This document shows, piece after piece, positions 43,862-50,965 of a stretch of DNA of 64,000 nucleotides. The stretch's first letter is position 1. Each line of letters opens with the position of its first letter. The position numbers were made by a program, and so were the translations under genes. The notes beneath the pieces were generated by a model that had not been told where the DNA came from, ran no database searches, and saw nothing but the letters and a program-made list of their open reading frames with translations. Where the stretch lies: contig NZ_JAIZAP010000019.1 in assembly GCF_020404745.1 (NCBI RefSeq), forward strand, positions 31,018-95,017, read 5' to 3'. This stretch comes from Aquibacillus saliphilus (GTDB taxonomy: Bacteria > Bacillota > Bacilli > Bacillales > Amphibacillaceae).

Positions 43862-43939
43862 GTCATCACTCCTCGTCTAGTTTCACACTCTAATTTTAAC
43901 AAGAAGCTGCAGTTAAAAAATTGATAAGGATCAAGTTTT

Positions 43940-44221
43940 GGAAAATTAATTGTCTTGACCGGTAATAGGTATAATGATTGGGGAAAAGATAACAACTCTG
44001 AACAACCAGGATAGATTTCGGTGATGCAGAGGATAGTCTGCTATTCGGTATCAATTTGAACAAGTGGTAGCCAAGGATTAGAATAAAATGTTGTGATTTA
44101 TTCTGAAATTGAGAGAATTACAGAAAAATATTAGCCATTCGAGTAAGAGCAACGCTGAATCTGGTTCCTTTTTAAATTGATTCGCCTCAAAAGTTAGTGG
44201 ATTCACTCCTGATTTGGTAGT
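43940..44221. other. Remnant: promoter-like piece plus decayed copy of the tetR 3' flank
   Basis: The gap 43862-44407 has no gene. TTAATT-N18-TATAAT near 43948-43977 contains GACCGGTAATAGGT, similar to the tetR operator. Then 44014-44221 is homologous to 44970-45190, the region after tetR: both have AGATT(T/C)CGRTGATGCA, TTAGTCTG-like text, TTCGGTATC-ATTTGA, GTAAGAGC- or CTAAGAGCC-type hairpin and the GATTCGCCTCAAA repeat. It looks like the ends of a deleted tetR paralogue. Confidence 0.5.
44180..44221 (+). repeat. Phased 21-bp repeat, copy 2 (two units)
   Basis: Two units start at 44180 and 44201: ATTCGCCTCAAAAGTTAGTGG and then ATTCACTCCTGAT. They correspond to units 1 and 2 of the arrays at 368 and 45149, and the rest of the array is missing. 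Confidence 0.75.
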
Positions 44222-44345
44222 GTCAATAAGTCTGTGTATATGCTACCCACTATGATTAGATAGCGCAGTTTATTCTATCTCCTCTGTAGCAATGTGTTAA
44301 TTTTTTAATTACAAAGAAGCATAGATTTGAAAATTATGGTAGTAT

Positions 44346-44374
44346 TTGAAAATAAACCGTCCAGGTAGTATAGT
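44346..44374 (+). promoter_or_regulatory. tetR promoter with operator in the spacer
   Basis: TTGAAA (44346-44351), a 17-base spacer and TATAGT (44369-44374) form a promoter. The spacer contains ACCGTCCAGGTAGT (44356-44369), a relative of the two sites before the carnitine operon (45413-45426 and 45452-45465). This implies autoregulation by the TetR protein. Confidence 0.68.
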
Positions 44375-44407
44375 AAAATTAATAATTTGGTAAAAGAGGA
44401 GATTGGA

Positions 44408-44944
44408 ATGAGCAGAAATTCTAGAAAGATTGAGATTCTTAATGCTGCATCAAAAATAGTTAGTGAAAAGGGTATTTTCAATTTGACGTTGGAGGCTGCA
44501 GCAAAGGAAGCGGGAATAAGTAAGGGTGGACTGCTCTATCACTTTCCGTCAAAAGAAGCTTTAGTCGAAGGTATGGTTGAACATTTAGCAGGTAATTACC
44601 GAGAAAAAATAGCTACTAACGCTGAAGCTGATCCAATTGATAAAGGGAAATGGGTTCGTGCTTACGTAGATGTCACTTTTAATCAGACGTTTCAAAACAA
44701 AGATATGCACTCAGGGTTACTCGCTGCCAAGGCAGTCAATGCGAACTTACTGGATCCTATTCGAGAATTGTACACGGATTGGCAACATGAAATTGAAAAT
44801 GATGGACTTGACCCAATAAAAGCAACAATCATTCGGTTAGCGACTGACGGAATATGGCTGTCAGAGTTATTTGATATATATCATATCGAAAAAGACACGA
44901 AAGATTTGGTATATGAAAAACTGAAAGAATGGGCAAATGAATAA
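44408..44944 (+). CDS. TetR-family regulator (probable regulator of the carnitine operon)
   Basis: This 178-residue regulator has an N-terminal helix-turn-helix (ILNAASKIVSEKGIFNLTL, AAKEAGISKGGLLYHFPSKEAL) at about residues 10-55 and a C-terminal ligand domain of the TetR_C_37-like kind (with LLAAKAVNANLLDPIRELY). The frame extends to 44387, but AGAGGAGA is spaced for the ATG at 44408. Its own promoter and the promoter of the downstream carnitine operon share the ACCGTCC/GGATGGT motif, so it probably represses both and is released by carnitine or a metabolite such as dehydrocarnitine or a CoA ester (inference). Confidence 0.88.
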   Translation: MSRNSRKIEILNAASKIVSEKGIFNLTLEAAAKEAGISKGGLLYHFPSKEALVEGMVEHLAGNYREKIATNAEADPIDKGKWVRAYVDVTFNQTFQNKDMHSGLLAAKAVNANLLDPIRELYTDWQHEIENDGLDPIKATIIRLATDGIWLSELFDIYHIEKDTKDLVYEKLKEWANE

Positions 44945-45112
44945 TAACTAAGAACCATCAGAAAAAATAGATTCCGATGATGCAAATGTTAGTCTGGAGC
45001 TGTTCGGTATCCATTTGAGCTAGCGTAGGCTGAAGATTACCATATAATGTTACGATTTATATTGAAACTGAGGATATTATGATTATATATGTAAAATATA
45101 AGATATCTGACT

Positions 45113-45143
45113 AAGAGCCGCTCTATAATGTGGCTCTTTTTTG
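45113..45143 (+). terminator. Terminator after tetR
   Basis: AGAGCC (45114-45119) pairs with GGCTCT (45132-45137), followed by six or more T. The equivalent hairpin in the duplicated segment near 44148 is decayed. Confidence 0.7.
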
Positions 45144-45148
45144 CGTTG

Positions 45149-45270
45149 ATTCGCCTCAAACTTTAGCGGATTCACCTCTAATATCAGATTATTCGCCCCA
45201 AACTTGCGTTAATTCGCCTCAAAACAGCAAAGATTCGCCCCAAACTCACAACTATTCGCCTTTATCGTTA
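45149..45270 (+). repeat. Phased 21-bp repeat array, copy 3 (6 units)
   Basis: Units start at 45149, 45170, 45191, 45212, 45233 and 45254, exactly 21 bp apart. The order of variants matches the array at 368: unit 1 ATTCGCCTCAAA, unit 2 ATTCACCTCTAAT, units 3-5 ATTCGCC(C/T)CAAA and unit 6 ATTCGCCTTTAT. It lies between the tetR terminator and the carnitine promoter. The rest of the gap, 45271-45400, shows nothing clear. Confidence 0.85.
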
Positions 45271-45401
45271 TTTGGATGATGTTTTTTTATTTTTTCGACT
45301 TTTTTTGTTTAAAAAGTTATATCCGTTGCTATCAGAGAGTTACAGGTTACTTCAATTTTGAATAAAAAGCCTAAGAAACCGCTCACAAAGGTGGATCTGG
45401 T

Positions 45402-45465
45402 TTGCAAACATTACCGTCTGGATGGTATAGTTTAAAACGTGGTAAAAAAAGACCGTCCGGATGGT
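45402..45465 (+). promoter_or_regulatory. Carnitine operon promoter with two TetR-type operators
   Basis: TTGCAA (45402-45407), 18 bases and TATAGT (45426-45431) form a promoter. The imperfect palindrome ACCGTCT-GGATGGT (45413-45426) sits in the spacer, and ACCGTCC-GGATGGT (45452-45465) lies 39 bp downstream, beyond the start of transcription. Both match the site in the tetR promoter. Confidence 0.68.
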
Positions 45466-45518
45466 ACAGTAATTATAGAGCGAATTAATTTAATAGATAG
45501 ATGAAAGGAAGGAATTTA

Positions 45519-46412
45519 ATGGCAAATAAGGTTTTACTAACGGCAGCAGTTACCGGAGCAGGAGAAACAACAGCAAAAAGTTCTCATGTTCCAGTAACTC
45601 CAAAAGAAATTGCAGAGGCAGCAATTGAATCAGCAAAAGCAGGTGCAACGGTAGCTCACGTTCATGCTCGTGATCCTAAAACTGGGGGAATTAGCCACGA
45701 TGTTAATCACTACCGCGAGATTGTCGACCGGATTCGTGACTTTGAAACTGATGTAATAATCAATATTACAGCTGGAGGTGGCGGTGACTTTATCCCTAGC
45801 TTAGCGACACCAGCTGCTGGTGGAAATGGAACCGATATCCAAACGCCCGAAGAACGACATCAGCCGGTAGGGGATCTACTTCCAGAAATGTGTACGTTAG
45901 ACTGCGGGTCAGTTAATTTTGGCAACATGATATACATAAGCCCCACCGATTGGTTAAGAGAACAAGCGAAGTTAATTCAGGCAAGTGGTGTCAAACCTGA
46001 GCTTGAGTGTTTTGATACAGGTCATCTGCGGTTCGCTAAACAATTAATTGCAGAAGGATTAATTGATGATAATCCGATGTTTCAATTTTGTCTAGGTATT
46101 CCTTGGGGAGCAGAAGCAGACGTGGAAACCATGATTTATATGAAGGATAGACTTCCTGAGGATGCCCACTGGTCTGCATTTGGTATTGGTAGAATGCAAA
46201 TGCCAATCGTGGCACAAGCAGCAATGCTAGGTGGAAATGTTCGGGTAGGGTTAGAAGATAATCTCTATTTATCAAAAGGTGTATTTGCTCGAAATGATCA
46301 ACTCGTTGATAAAGCTGTTGATATGTTAAATGGAAACGGTGTGGAAGTGATGACACCTAAAGAAGCTAGACAACAATATGGCTTAAACATCCCAGGTGGA
46401 GGAGATAAGTAA
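45519..46412 (+). CDS. BKACE (DUF849) 3-dehydrocarnitine cleavage enzyme
   Basis: This TIM-barrel beta-keto acid cleavage enzyme of 297 residues transfers an acetyl-CoA-derived unit to a beta-keto acid. With dehydrocarnitine it gives betainyl-CoA and acetoacetate. Family motifs are TAAVTGAGET near the start, VHAHVRDP-like text written VAHVHARDPKTGG (zinc-binding His-x-His) at about 45-57, NITAGGGG, LECFDTGH near 163-170 (Glu for the keto acid) and RVGLEDNLYL near 246-255. AAAGGAAGG is placed for the ATG at 45519. The next two genes (carnitine dehydrogenase and thioesterase) fix the substrate as dehydrocarnitine with good confidence. TAATG overlap couples it to the dehydrogenase. Confidence 0.88.
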   Translation: MANKVLLTAAVTGAGETTAKSSHVPVTPKEIAEAAIESAKAGATVAHVHARDPKTGGISHDVNHYREIVDRIRDFETDVIINITAGGGGDFIPSLATPAAGGNGTDIQTPEERHQPVGDLLPEMCTLDCGSVNFGNMIYISPTDWLREQAKLIQASGVKPELECFDTGHLRFAKQLIAEGLIDDNPMFQFCLGIPWGAEADVETMIYMKDRLPEDAHWSAFGIGRMQMPIVAQAAMLGGNVRVGLEDNLYLSKGVFARNDQLVDKAVDMLNGNGVEVMTPKEARQQYGLNIPGGGDK

Positions 46413-47368
46413 TGAATGAAATGAAAAGAGTGGCAGTGATAGGTACAGGTGTTATTGGTAATGGTTGGATTGCCAGGTTCTTGGGACAAGGATATGACGT
46501 TATTGCTTTTGATCCAGCTGAAGGAGCAGAAGAAAGAACACGTCAAGTTGTTAAAAATGTTTGGTCATCTATCGAGCAACTAGGTCTTAAAAAGGGTGCA
46601 TCGCAGAATCGTTTAACGTTTGTTCAAACAATTGAAGAGGCTGTTGCAGATGCTGATTTGATTCAAGAAAATGTACCTGAACGTCTTGATGTTAAAAAAA
46701 GCGTGTTAACGAGCATTGACCAATACGCAAAACCTGAAGCAATTATTGGTTCTAGTACATCTGGAATAATGGCTTCTACGTTACAAGAGGGCTTAACGTA
46801 TCCAGGCCGTGTGATTGTTGCACACCCATTTAATCCAGTTTACATTTTACCGCTTGTTGAACTTGTTGGTGGCAAAGCAACAGATGCTAGTGTGATGGAA
46901 CGTGCAAAGTCTTATTATCAATCAATTCAAATGAAGCCGCTTGTTATAAATAAGGAAATTGAAGGACATGTTGCCGATCGTTTAATGGAAGCATTGTGGC
47001 GTGAAGCACTACATCTTGTTAATGACGGAGTAGCAACAACGGAAGAGATCGACGCAGCAATCATTTATGGTGCTGGATTACGTTGGGCCCAGATGGGACC
47101 ATTTTTAACCTTCCATTTAGCTGGTGGAGACCAAGGCATGCGTCATATGCTAGAGCAGTTTGGTCCGGCGCTTAAACTTCCATGGACGAAGTTAGAGGCT
47201 CCTGAACTAACGGAAGACTTAAAAGAAAAAGTGATCGAAGGCTGTGAAAGTCATGCTGGAGATGCAAGTATTTCTGAGCTTGAAAGTAAACGAAATGAAT
47301 TTCTGGTAAAACTTCTTGATTTAGTAGAAGACTACTGGCCAGAATCTAACAGTCTAGTAAAAAAATAA
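46412..47368 (+). CDS. lcdH: L-carnitine dehydrogenase
   Basis: This 318-residue NAD-dependent enzyme of the 3-hydroxyacyl-CoA dehydrogenase family oxidises L-carnitine to 3-dehydrocarnitine. The Rossmann motif GTGVIGNGWIARFLGQG is at about 11-27, the adenosine-binding acid is in AFDPAE, and QENVPERLDVK and SSTSGIMAS carry catalytic residues. AHPFNPVYILPLVELVGG near 140-157 is the family signature, and RWAQMGPFLTFHLAGG near 225-240 is characteristic of carnitine dehydrogenases. The length equals known LcdH proteins. Its start overlaps the BKACE stop. Confidence 0.92.
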   Translation: MNEMKRVAVIGTGVIGNGWIARFLGQGYDVIAFDPAEGAEERTRQVVKNVWSSIEQLGLKKGASQNRLTFVQTIEEAVADADLIQENVPERLDVKKSVLTSIDQYAKPEAIIGSSTSGIMASTLQEGLTYPGRVIVAHPFNPVYILPLVELVGGKATDASVMERAKSYYQSIQMKPLVINKEIEGHVADRLMEALWREALHLVNDGVATTEEIDAAIIYGAGLRWAQMGPFLTFHLAGGDQGMRHMLEQFGPALKLPWTKLEAPELTEDLKEKVIEGCESHAGDASISELESKRNEFLVKLLDLVEDYWPESNSLVKK

Positions 47369-47394
47369 CCACTTTCAAAAAGGAGGCGTAACTA

Positions 47395-47865
47395 ATGGAG
47401 AACAAGCCGTTTCTTTATCAAGACCATGTACAAAGTGATTGGGTTGACTATAACGGGCATATGAATGACGCAGCCTATGCAAAGGTATTTAGTCTAGCGG
47501 TAGATTCATTGATCTGTTTCATTGGTTTAGATGCGGAGGCTCGCAATCATTATGCCTATACCATTTACACGTTAGAAACGCACCTAAGTTATTTACAAGA
47601 AGCAAACAAGGATGAAGCGCTTGATGTAACTGTGCAACTAATCGATGTTGATCAGAAACGTCTACATGTATTTTTCACGATGAAAAATACTTCGGGTGAT
47701 GTAATTGCAACGAGTGAGCAGATGTTAATGGGGATGGATACGAAACAGGAAAGACCTGCTGCTTTTCCGGCATCTGTTGCAGAAACAATTGAAACTATCT
47801 GGAATGAGGATAAACAATTAGAGTCTCCGAAGCAAGTTGGTAGACGAATTGGAATAAAGAGATAG
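47395..47865 (+). CDS. Hot-dog thioesterase (probable betainyl-CoA thioesterase)
   Basis: This 156-residue single hot-dog domain is of the 4-hydroxybenzoyl-CoA thioesterase type. WVDYNGHMNDAAYAKVF at about 14-30 contains the catalytic Asp and the HMN segment; the TIYTLETHLSYLQEA strand and RLHVFFTM follow. In carnitine operons the equivalent protein hydrolyses betainyl-CoA to glycine betaine. It follows the dehydrogenase by 26 bases with AGGAGG. Glycine betaine would then serve as compatible solute or carbon source; no demethylation genes are visible in this window. Confidence 0.87.
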   Translation: MENKPFLYQDHVQSDWVDYNGHMNDAAYAKVFSLAVDSLICFIGLDAEARNHYAYTIYTLETHLSYLQEANKDEALDVTVQLIDVDQKRLHVFFTMKNTSGDVIATSEQMLMGMDTKQERPAAFPASVAETIETIWNEDKQLESPKQVGRRIGIKR

Positions 47866-47939
47866 GAACATCATATCCAATAGTCTTAGATGACGAACTA
47901 TTGGTTAAAGGGATTTTCAGTAACGAGAGGGGAATGTTG

Positions 47940-49142
47940 ATGAATAAGATTGAAGTGAATAATTTGACGAAGATCTTTGGTTCTCATCCCAAGCAAGGGC
48001 TTAAGCGATTGAGAAATGGAGAACAAAAGGACGATATTCTAAACGATACAGGGATGACCGTAGGTGTTAACCAAGCAAGTTTCACTGTTAAAGCTGGCGA
48101 AACGTTTGTCATTATGGGTCTATCTGGTAGTGGAAAATCTACATTAATTCGATTAGTTAATCGGTTGATTGAGCCTACCGATGGCGAAGTTTTAATTGAT
48201 GGAGAAGACATTACAAAGATGGATAAATCGACCCTAATTGAAACAAGACGTAAGAAGTTAGGAATGGTCTTTCAAAAGTTTGGCTTATTGCCCCATAGAA
48301 CCGTGTTACATAATGTTGCCTATGGTTTAGAAATCCAGGGTGTAAGTAAGGAAGAAAGAGAAGAAAAAGCAATGCAAACGATCGACGATGTTGGTTTGAA
48401 AGGCTATGAATCTAGTTATCCAAGCCAATTAAGTGGTGGTATGCAACAACGCGTTGGTATTGCCCGTGCGCTTACCAACGATACCGACATTTTGTTAATG
48501 GATGAAGCATTCAGTGCTTTAGACCCGATTATTCGAAAAGAAATGCAGGATGAACTGATAAAGCTACAAGATAGATTAGGGAAAACCGTGTTATTTATTA
48601 CCCATGATTTAGATGAGGCTTTAAAACTTGGTGACCGGATTGCAATTATGAAGGATGGAAAAATTGTTCAAATTGGAACACCTGAACAAATTTTAGAGAA
48701 TCCAGCGAATGATTATGTGTCTAATTTCGTTAAGGACGTCGATCGTTCTAAGGTATTAGAAGCACATCACGTGATGAAGAAACCAGAAGTACTATCGACA
48801 TTTAAGGATGGTCCACGTGTCGCTGTTAGAAAAATGGAAGAAGTAGGCGCATCAAGTATTTTCGTTGTCGATAAAGAAAAGAATTTCAAAGGCTTGTTAA
48901 CGATTGATGACGCGATTAGAGCTTACAAAGAGAATATCCCAATGGAAGATGTTCTAATTGTTGAGGATATTTATTCAACTACGACAGACACTGCCTTAAA
49001 TGATTTACTTGGAATTGCTGTTGATGCAAAATATCCAATTACCGTAATAGAAGATGGAAAGTTACTTGGAATAATTTCGCGTGTTTCGATACTTTCAGGA
49101 TTAGTGCTTGGTAAAGAGAAAGATGAGGTGGTATCGCCATGA
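47940..49142 (+). CDS. Glycine betaine/carnitine ABC transporter ATPase (OpuAA-type)
   Basis: This 400-residue ATPase has the quaternary-amine architecture. Walker A GLSGSGKST, Q-loop MVFQKFGLLPH, signature LSGGMQQRVGIARA, Walker B ILLMDEAFSALD and H-loop ITHD are followed by a C-terminal pair of CBS domains (about 285-395), which sense ionic strength in OpuA. A longer frame reaches 47901, but GAGAGGGG is spaced for the ATG at 47940. It overlaps the permease gene by four bases. Within this operon it probably energises uptake of carnitine, perhaps also betaine. Confidence 0.92.
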   Translation: MNKIEVNNLTKIFGSHPKQGLKRLRNGEQKDDILNDTGMTVGVNQASFTVKAGETFVIMGLSGSGKSTLIRLVNRLIEPTDGEVLIDGEDITKMDKSTLIETRRKKLGMVFQKFGLLPHRTVLHNVAYGLEIQGVSKEEREEKAMQTIDDVGLKGYESSYPSQLSGGMQQRVGIARALTNDTDILLMDEAFSALDPIIRKEMQDELIKLQDRLGKTVLFITHDLDEALKLGDRIAIMKDGKIVQIGTPEQILENPANDYVSNFVKDVDRSKVLEAHHVMKKPEVLSTFKDGPRVAVRKMEEVGASSIFVVDKEKNFKGLLTIDDAIRAYKENIPMEDVLIVEDIYSTTTDTALNDLLGIAVDAKYPITVIEDGKLLGIISRVSILSGLVLGKEKDEVVSP

Positions 49143-49969
49143 ATTACTTCCATTTCCCTTTAGAAGAGTGGACAAATAATTTTGTCAATGGTTGGTTACT
49201 CCCAGAAATGAGTGGCTTCTTTGATAGCATCAGCGTGGCACTCAGCTCATTCATTGATGGTGTAACGAATTTACTAATTGCCATACCGGCAGAAATTTTT
49301 GCTATTATATTAATTTTACTAGCATGGAAGCTTGCTGGTAAAGGTATTGCGCTGTTTACTTTAGTTGGATGTCTTTATATTGGTTCTGTTGAACTTTGGA
49401 CAGAGACGATGCAAACAGTGGCCATTGTAATTGTTTCAACAATTATTTCGGTCATTATCGGAGTTCCGGTTGGAATTATTAGTGCAAAGAATAAAGTTGT
49501 TGATCAAATTGTAAGACCGGTACTCGATTTTATGCAGACATTACCTATTTTTGTTTATTTAATACCAGCAATATTACTTTTTGGTCTTGGCGGTGTACCG
49601 GCAGTTATTGCAACCTTTGTATTTGCGACTCCACCGGCAGTACGAATGACAAGGCTTGGAATCAATCAAGTTCCAGAAGAAGTAGTCGAGGCTTCAAGAG
49701 CATTTGGATCAACACCATGGCAATTATTATTAAAAGTTCAGCTTCCACTCGCAGTACCTACGATTATGGCTGGGGTGAATCAAACGATCATGCTAGCACT
49801 ATCTATGGCTGTCGTTGCTTCGATGATTGGAGCGCCAGGACTTGGCTCGGCAGTATTAGCAGGAATATCAACGGTTAACGTTGGTCTTGGGTTAACTGCA
49901 GGATTAGCAATCGTTGTCATAGCAATTATATTAGACCGAATCACACAAGGTTTAGGACAAAAATTTTAA
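49139..49969 (+). CDS. Glycine betaine/carnitine ABC permease (OpuAB/ProW-type)
   Basis: This 276-residue permease has a short amphipathic N-terminus (IPLEEW-like, here FPLEEWTNNFVNGWLL) followed by about seven helices. The EAA loop is VPEEVVEASRAFGSTPWQLLLKVQLPLA (in parts) at about 178-205, and GVNQTIMLALSMAVVASMIGAPGLG (in parts) follows. These are standard ProW/OpuAB signatures. The start overlaps the ATPase stop (ATGA). The binding protein is a separate lipoprotein encoded next, not fused to this permease as in some OpuA systems. Confidence 0.92.
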   Translation: MNYFHFPLEEWTNNFVNGWLLPEMSGFFDSISVALSSFIDGVTNLLIAIPAEIFAIILILLAWKLAGKGIALFTLVGCLYIGSVELWTETMQTVAIVIVSTIISVIIGVPVGIISAKNKVVDQIVRPVLDFMQTLPIFVYLIPAILLFGLGGVPAVIATFVFATPPAVRMTRLGINQVPEEVVEASRAFGSTPWQLLLKVQLPLAVPTIMAGVNQTIMLALSMAVVASMIGAPGLGSAVLAGISTVNVGLGLTAGLAIVVIAIILDRITQGLGQKF

Positions 49970-49991
49970 TAAATATATGAGGAGAGTTATT

Positions 49992-50873
49992 ATGAAAAAA
50001 CTATTATTTGGTACGATCAGTGCATTATTACTAGCATTAATTGTTGGTTGTTCACAAGATGGAGAAGCATCTAAAGAAGACAGTCAAGAAGAAACGGAAC
50101 AAACTCAGACAATTACATTGGGAGTAACTCCGTGGACAAGCACTGTACCTCCAACAGAAATTGCAAGTATCGTTCTAGAGGATATGGGTTATGAGGTAGA
50201 GCAAACACAAGCTGATGCAGGAAGTGTTTACATTGGTCTTTCACGTGGTGATATTGATGTATTCATGGATGCTTGGCTTCCTGTTCATGACGTATATTTA
50301 GAGAAGTATTCTGACTCGATAGCAGATACAGCAATGAGCTATGATAATGCTGATGCGGGTTGGGTAGTTCCAACTTATATGGAAGATATCAATTCCATTG
50401 CAGATATTAAAGGTAAAGAAGATCAGTTTGGTAATGAAATGTACGGGATTGAAGAAGGTGCAAGTGTGACAGGGATTATTGACGAACTAATTGAAGGATA
50501 TGGTTTAGATATGGAGCAGGTCAACTCCTCTGAAGGTGGAATGATTGCTCAAGCTATGCGTAAAATGGAAAACGAAGAGCCGGTCGTTTTTTACGGATGG
50601 CGTCCACACACGATGTTCAACAAGTTTGATATTAAAGTAATTGAAGAGGACCAAGGATACTTTGAGACAGCTTCCGTTCATGTTGTTACAAATAATGAAT
50701 TGGAAGAAAACGCTCCGGATGCCTATGAGTTTTTAAGCAATTGGAATATCTCCATTGATGAAGTGGAAAAAATGATTGTGAAAATTGAAGAAGAAGGTAT
50801 GGAAAAAGAAGAAGTAGCCCAGGAATGGATAGATAACAATCAAGATAAAATAAATGAAATGCTTGATGAATAA
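49992..50873 (+). CDS. Quaternary-amine substrate-binding lipoprotein (OpuAC-type)
   Basis: This 293-residue lipoprotein has the lipobox L-I-V-G-C (cysteine 20). The OpuAC-type domain has tryptophans suited to an aromatic cage: VTPWTST, DAWLPVHD and YGWRPHTMF. GEGASVTG-like text (EEGASVTGII) is in the hinge. The ATG at 49992 with GGAGAG is preferred over the in-frame codon at 49977. It is the last gene of the carnitine operon and ends at a 13-bp terminator. Carnitine is the inferred ligand, and glycine betaine a second possibility. Confidence 0.9.
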   Translation: MKKLLFGTISALLLALIVGCSQDGEASKEDSQEETEQTQTITLGVTPWTSTVPPTEIASIVLEDMGYEVEQTQADAGSVYIGLSRGDIDVFMDAWLPVHDVYLEKYSDSIADTAMSYDNADAGWVVPTYMEDINSIADIKGKEDQFGNEMYGIEEGASVTGIIDELIEGYGLDMEQVNSSEGGMIAQAMRKMENEEPVVFYGWRPHTMFNKFDIKVIEEDQGYFETASVHVVTNNELEENAPDAYEFLSNWNISIDEVEKMIVKIEEEGMEKEEVAQEWIDNNQDKINEMLDE

Positions 50874-50886
50874 TAAGTCTAAATTA

Positions 50887-50926
50887 GTCTGTGCTGACAA
50901 AGATGTCAGCACAGACCTATTTTTAT
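50887..50926 (+). terminator. Terminator of the carnitine operon
   Basis: Perfect 13-bp arms (GTCTGTGCTGACA, 50887-50899 with 50904-50916) with a 4-base loop are followed by CTATTTTTAT. Confidence 0.92.
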
Positions 50927-50965
50927 ATACTATGTTTTTTGATAATTAGATAAACGAAAGGGAAG

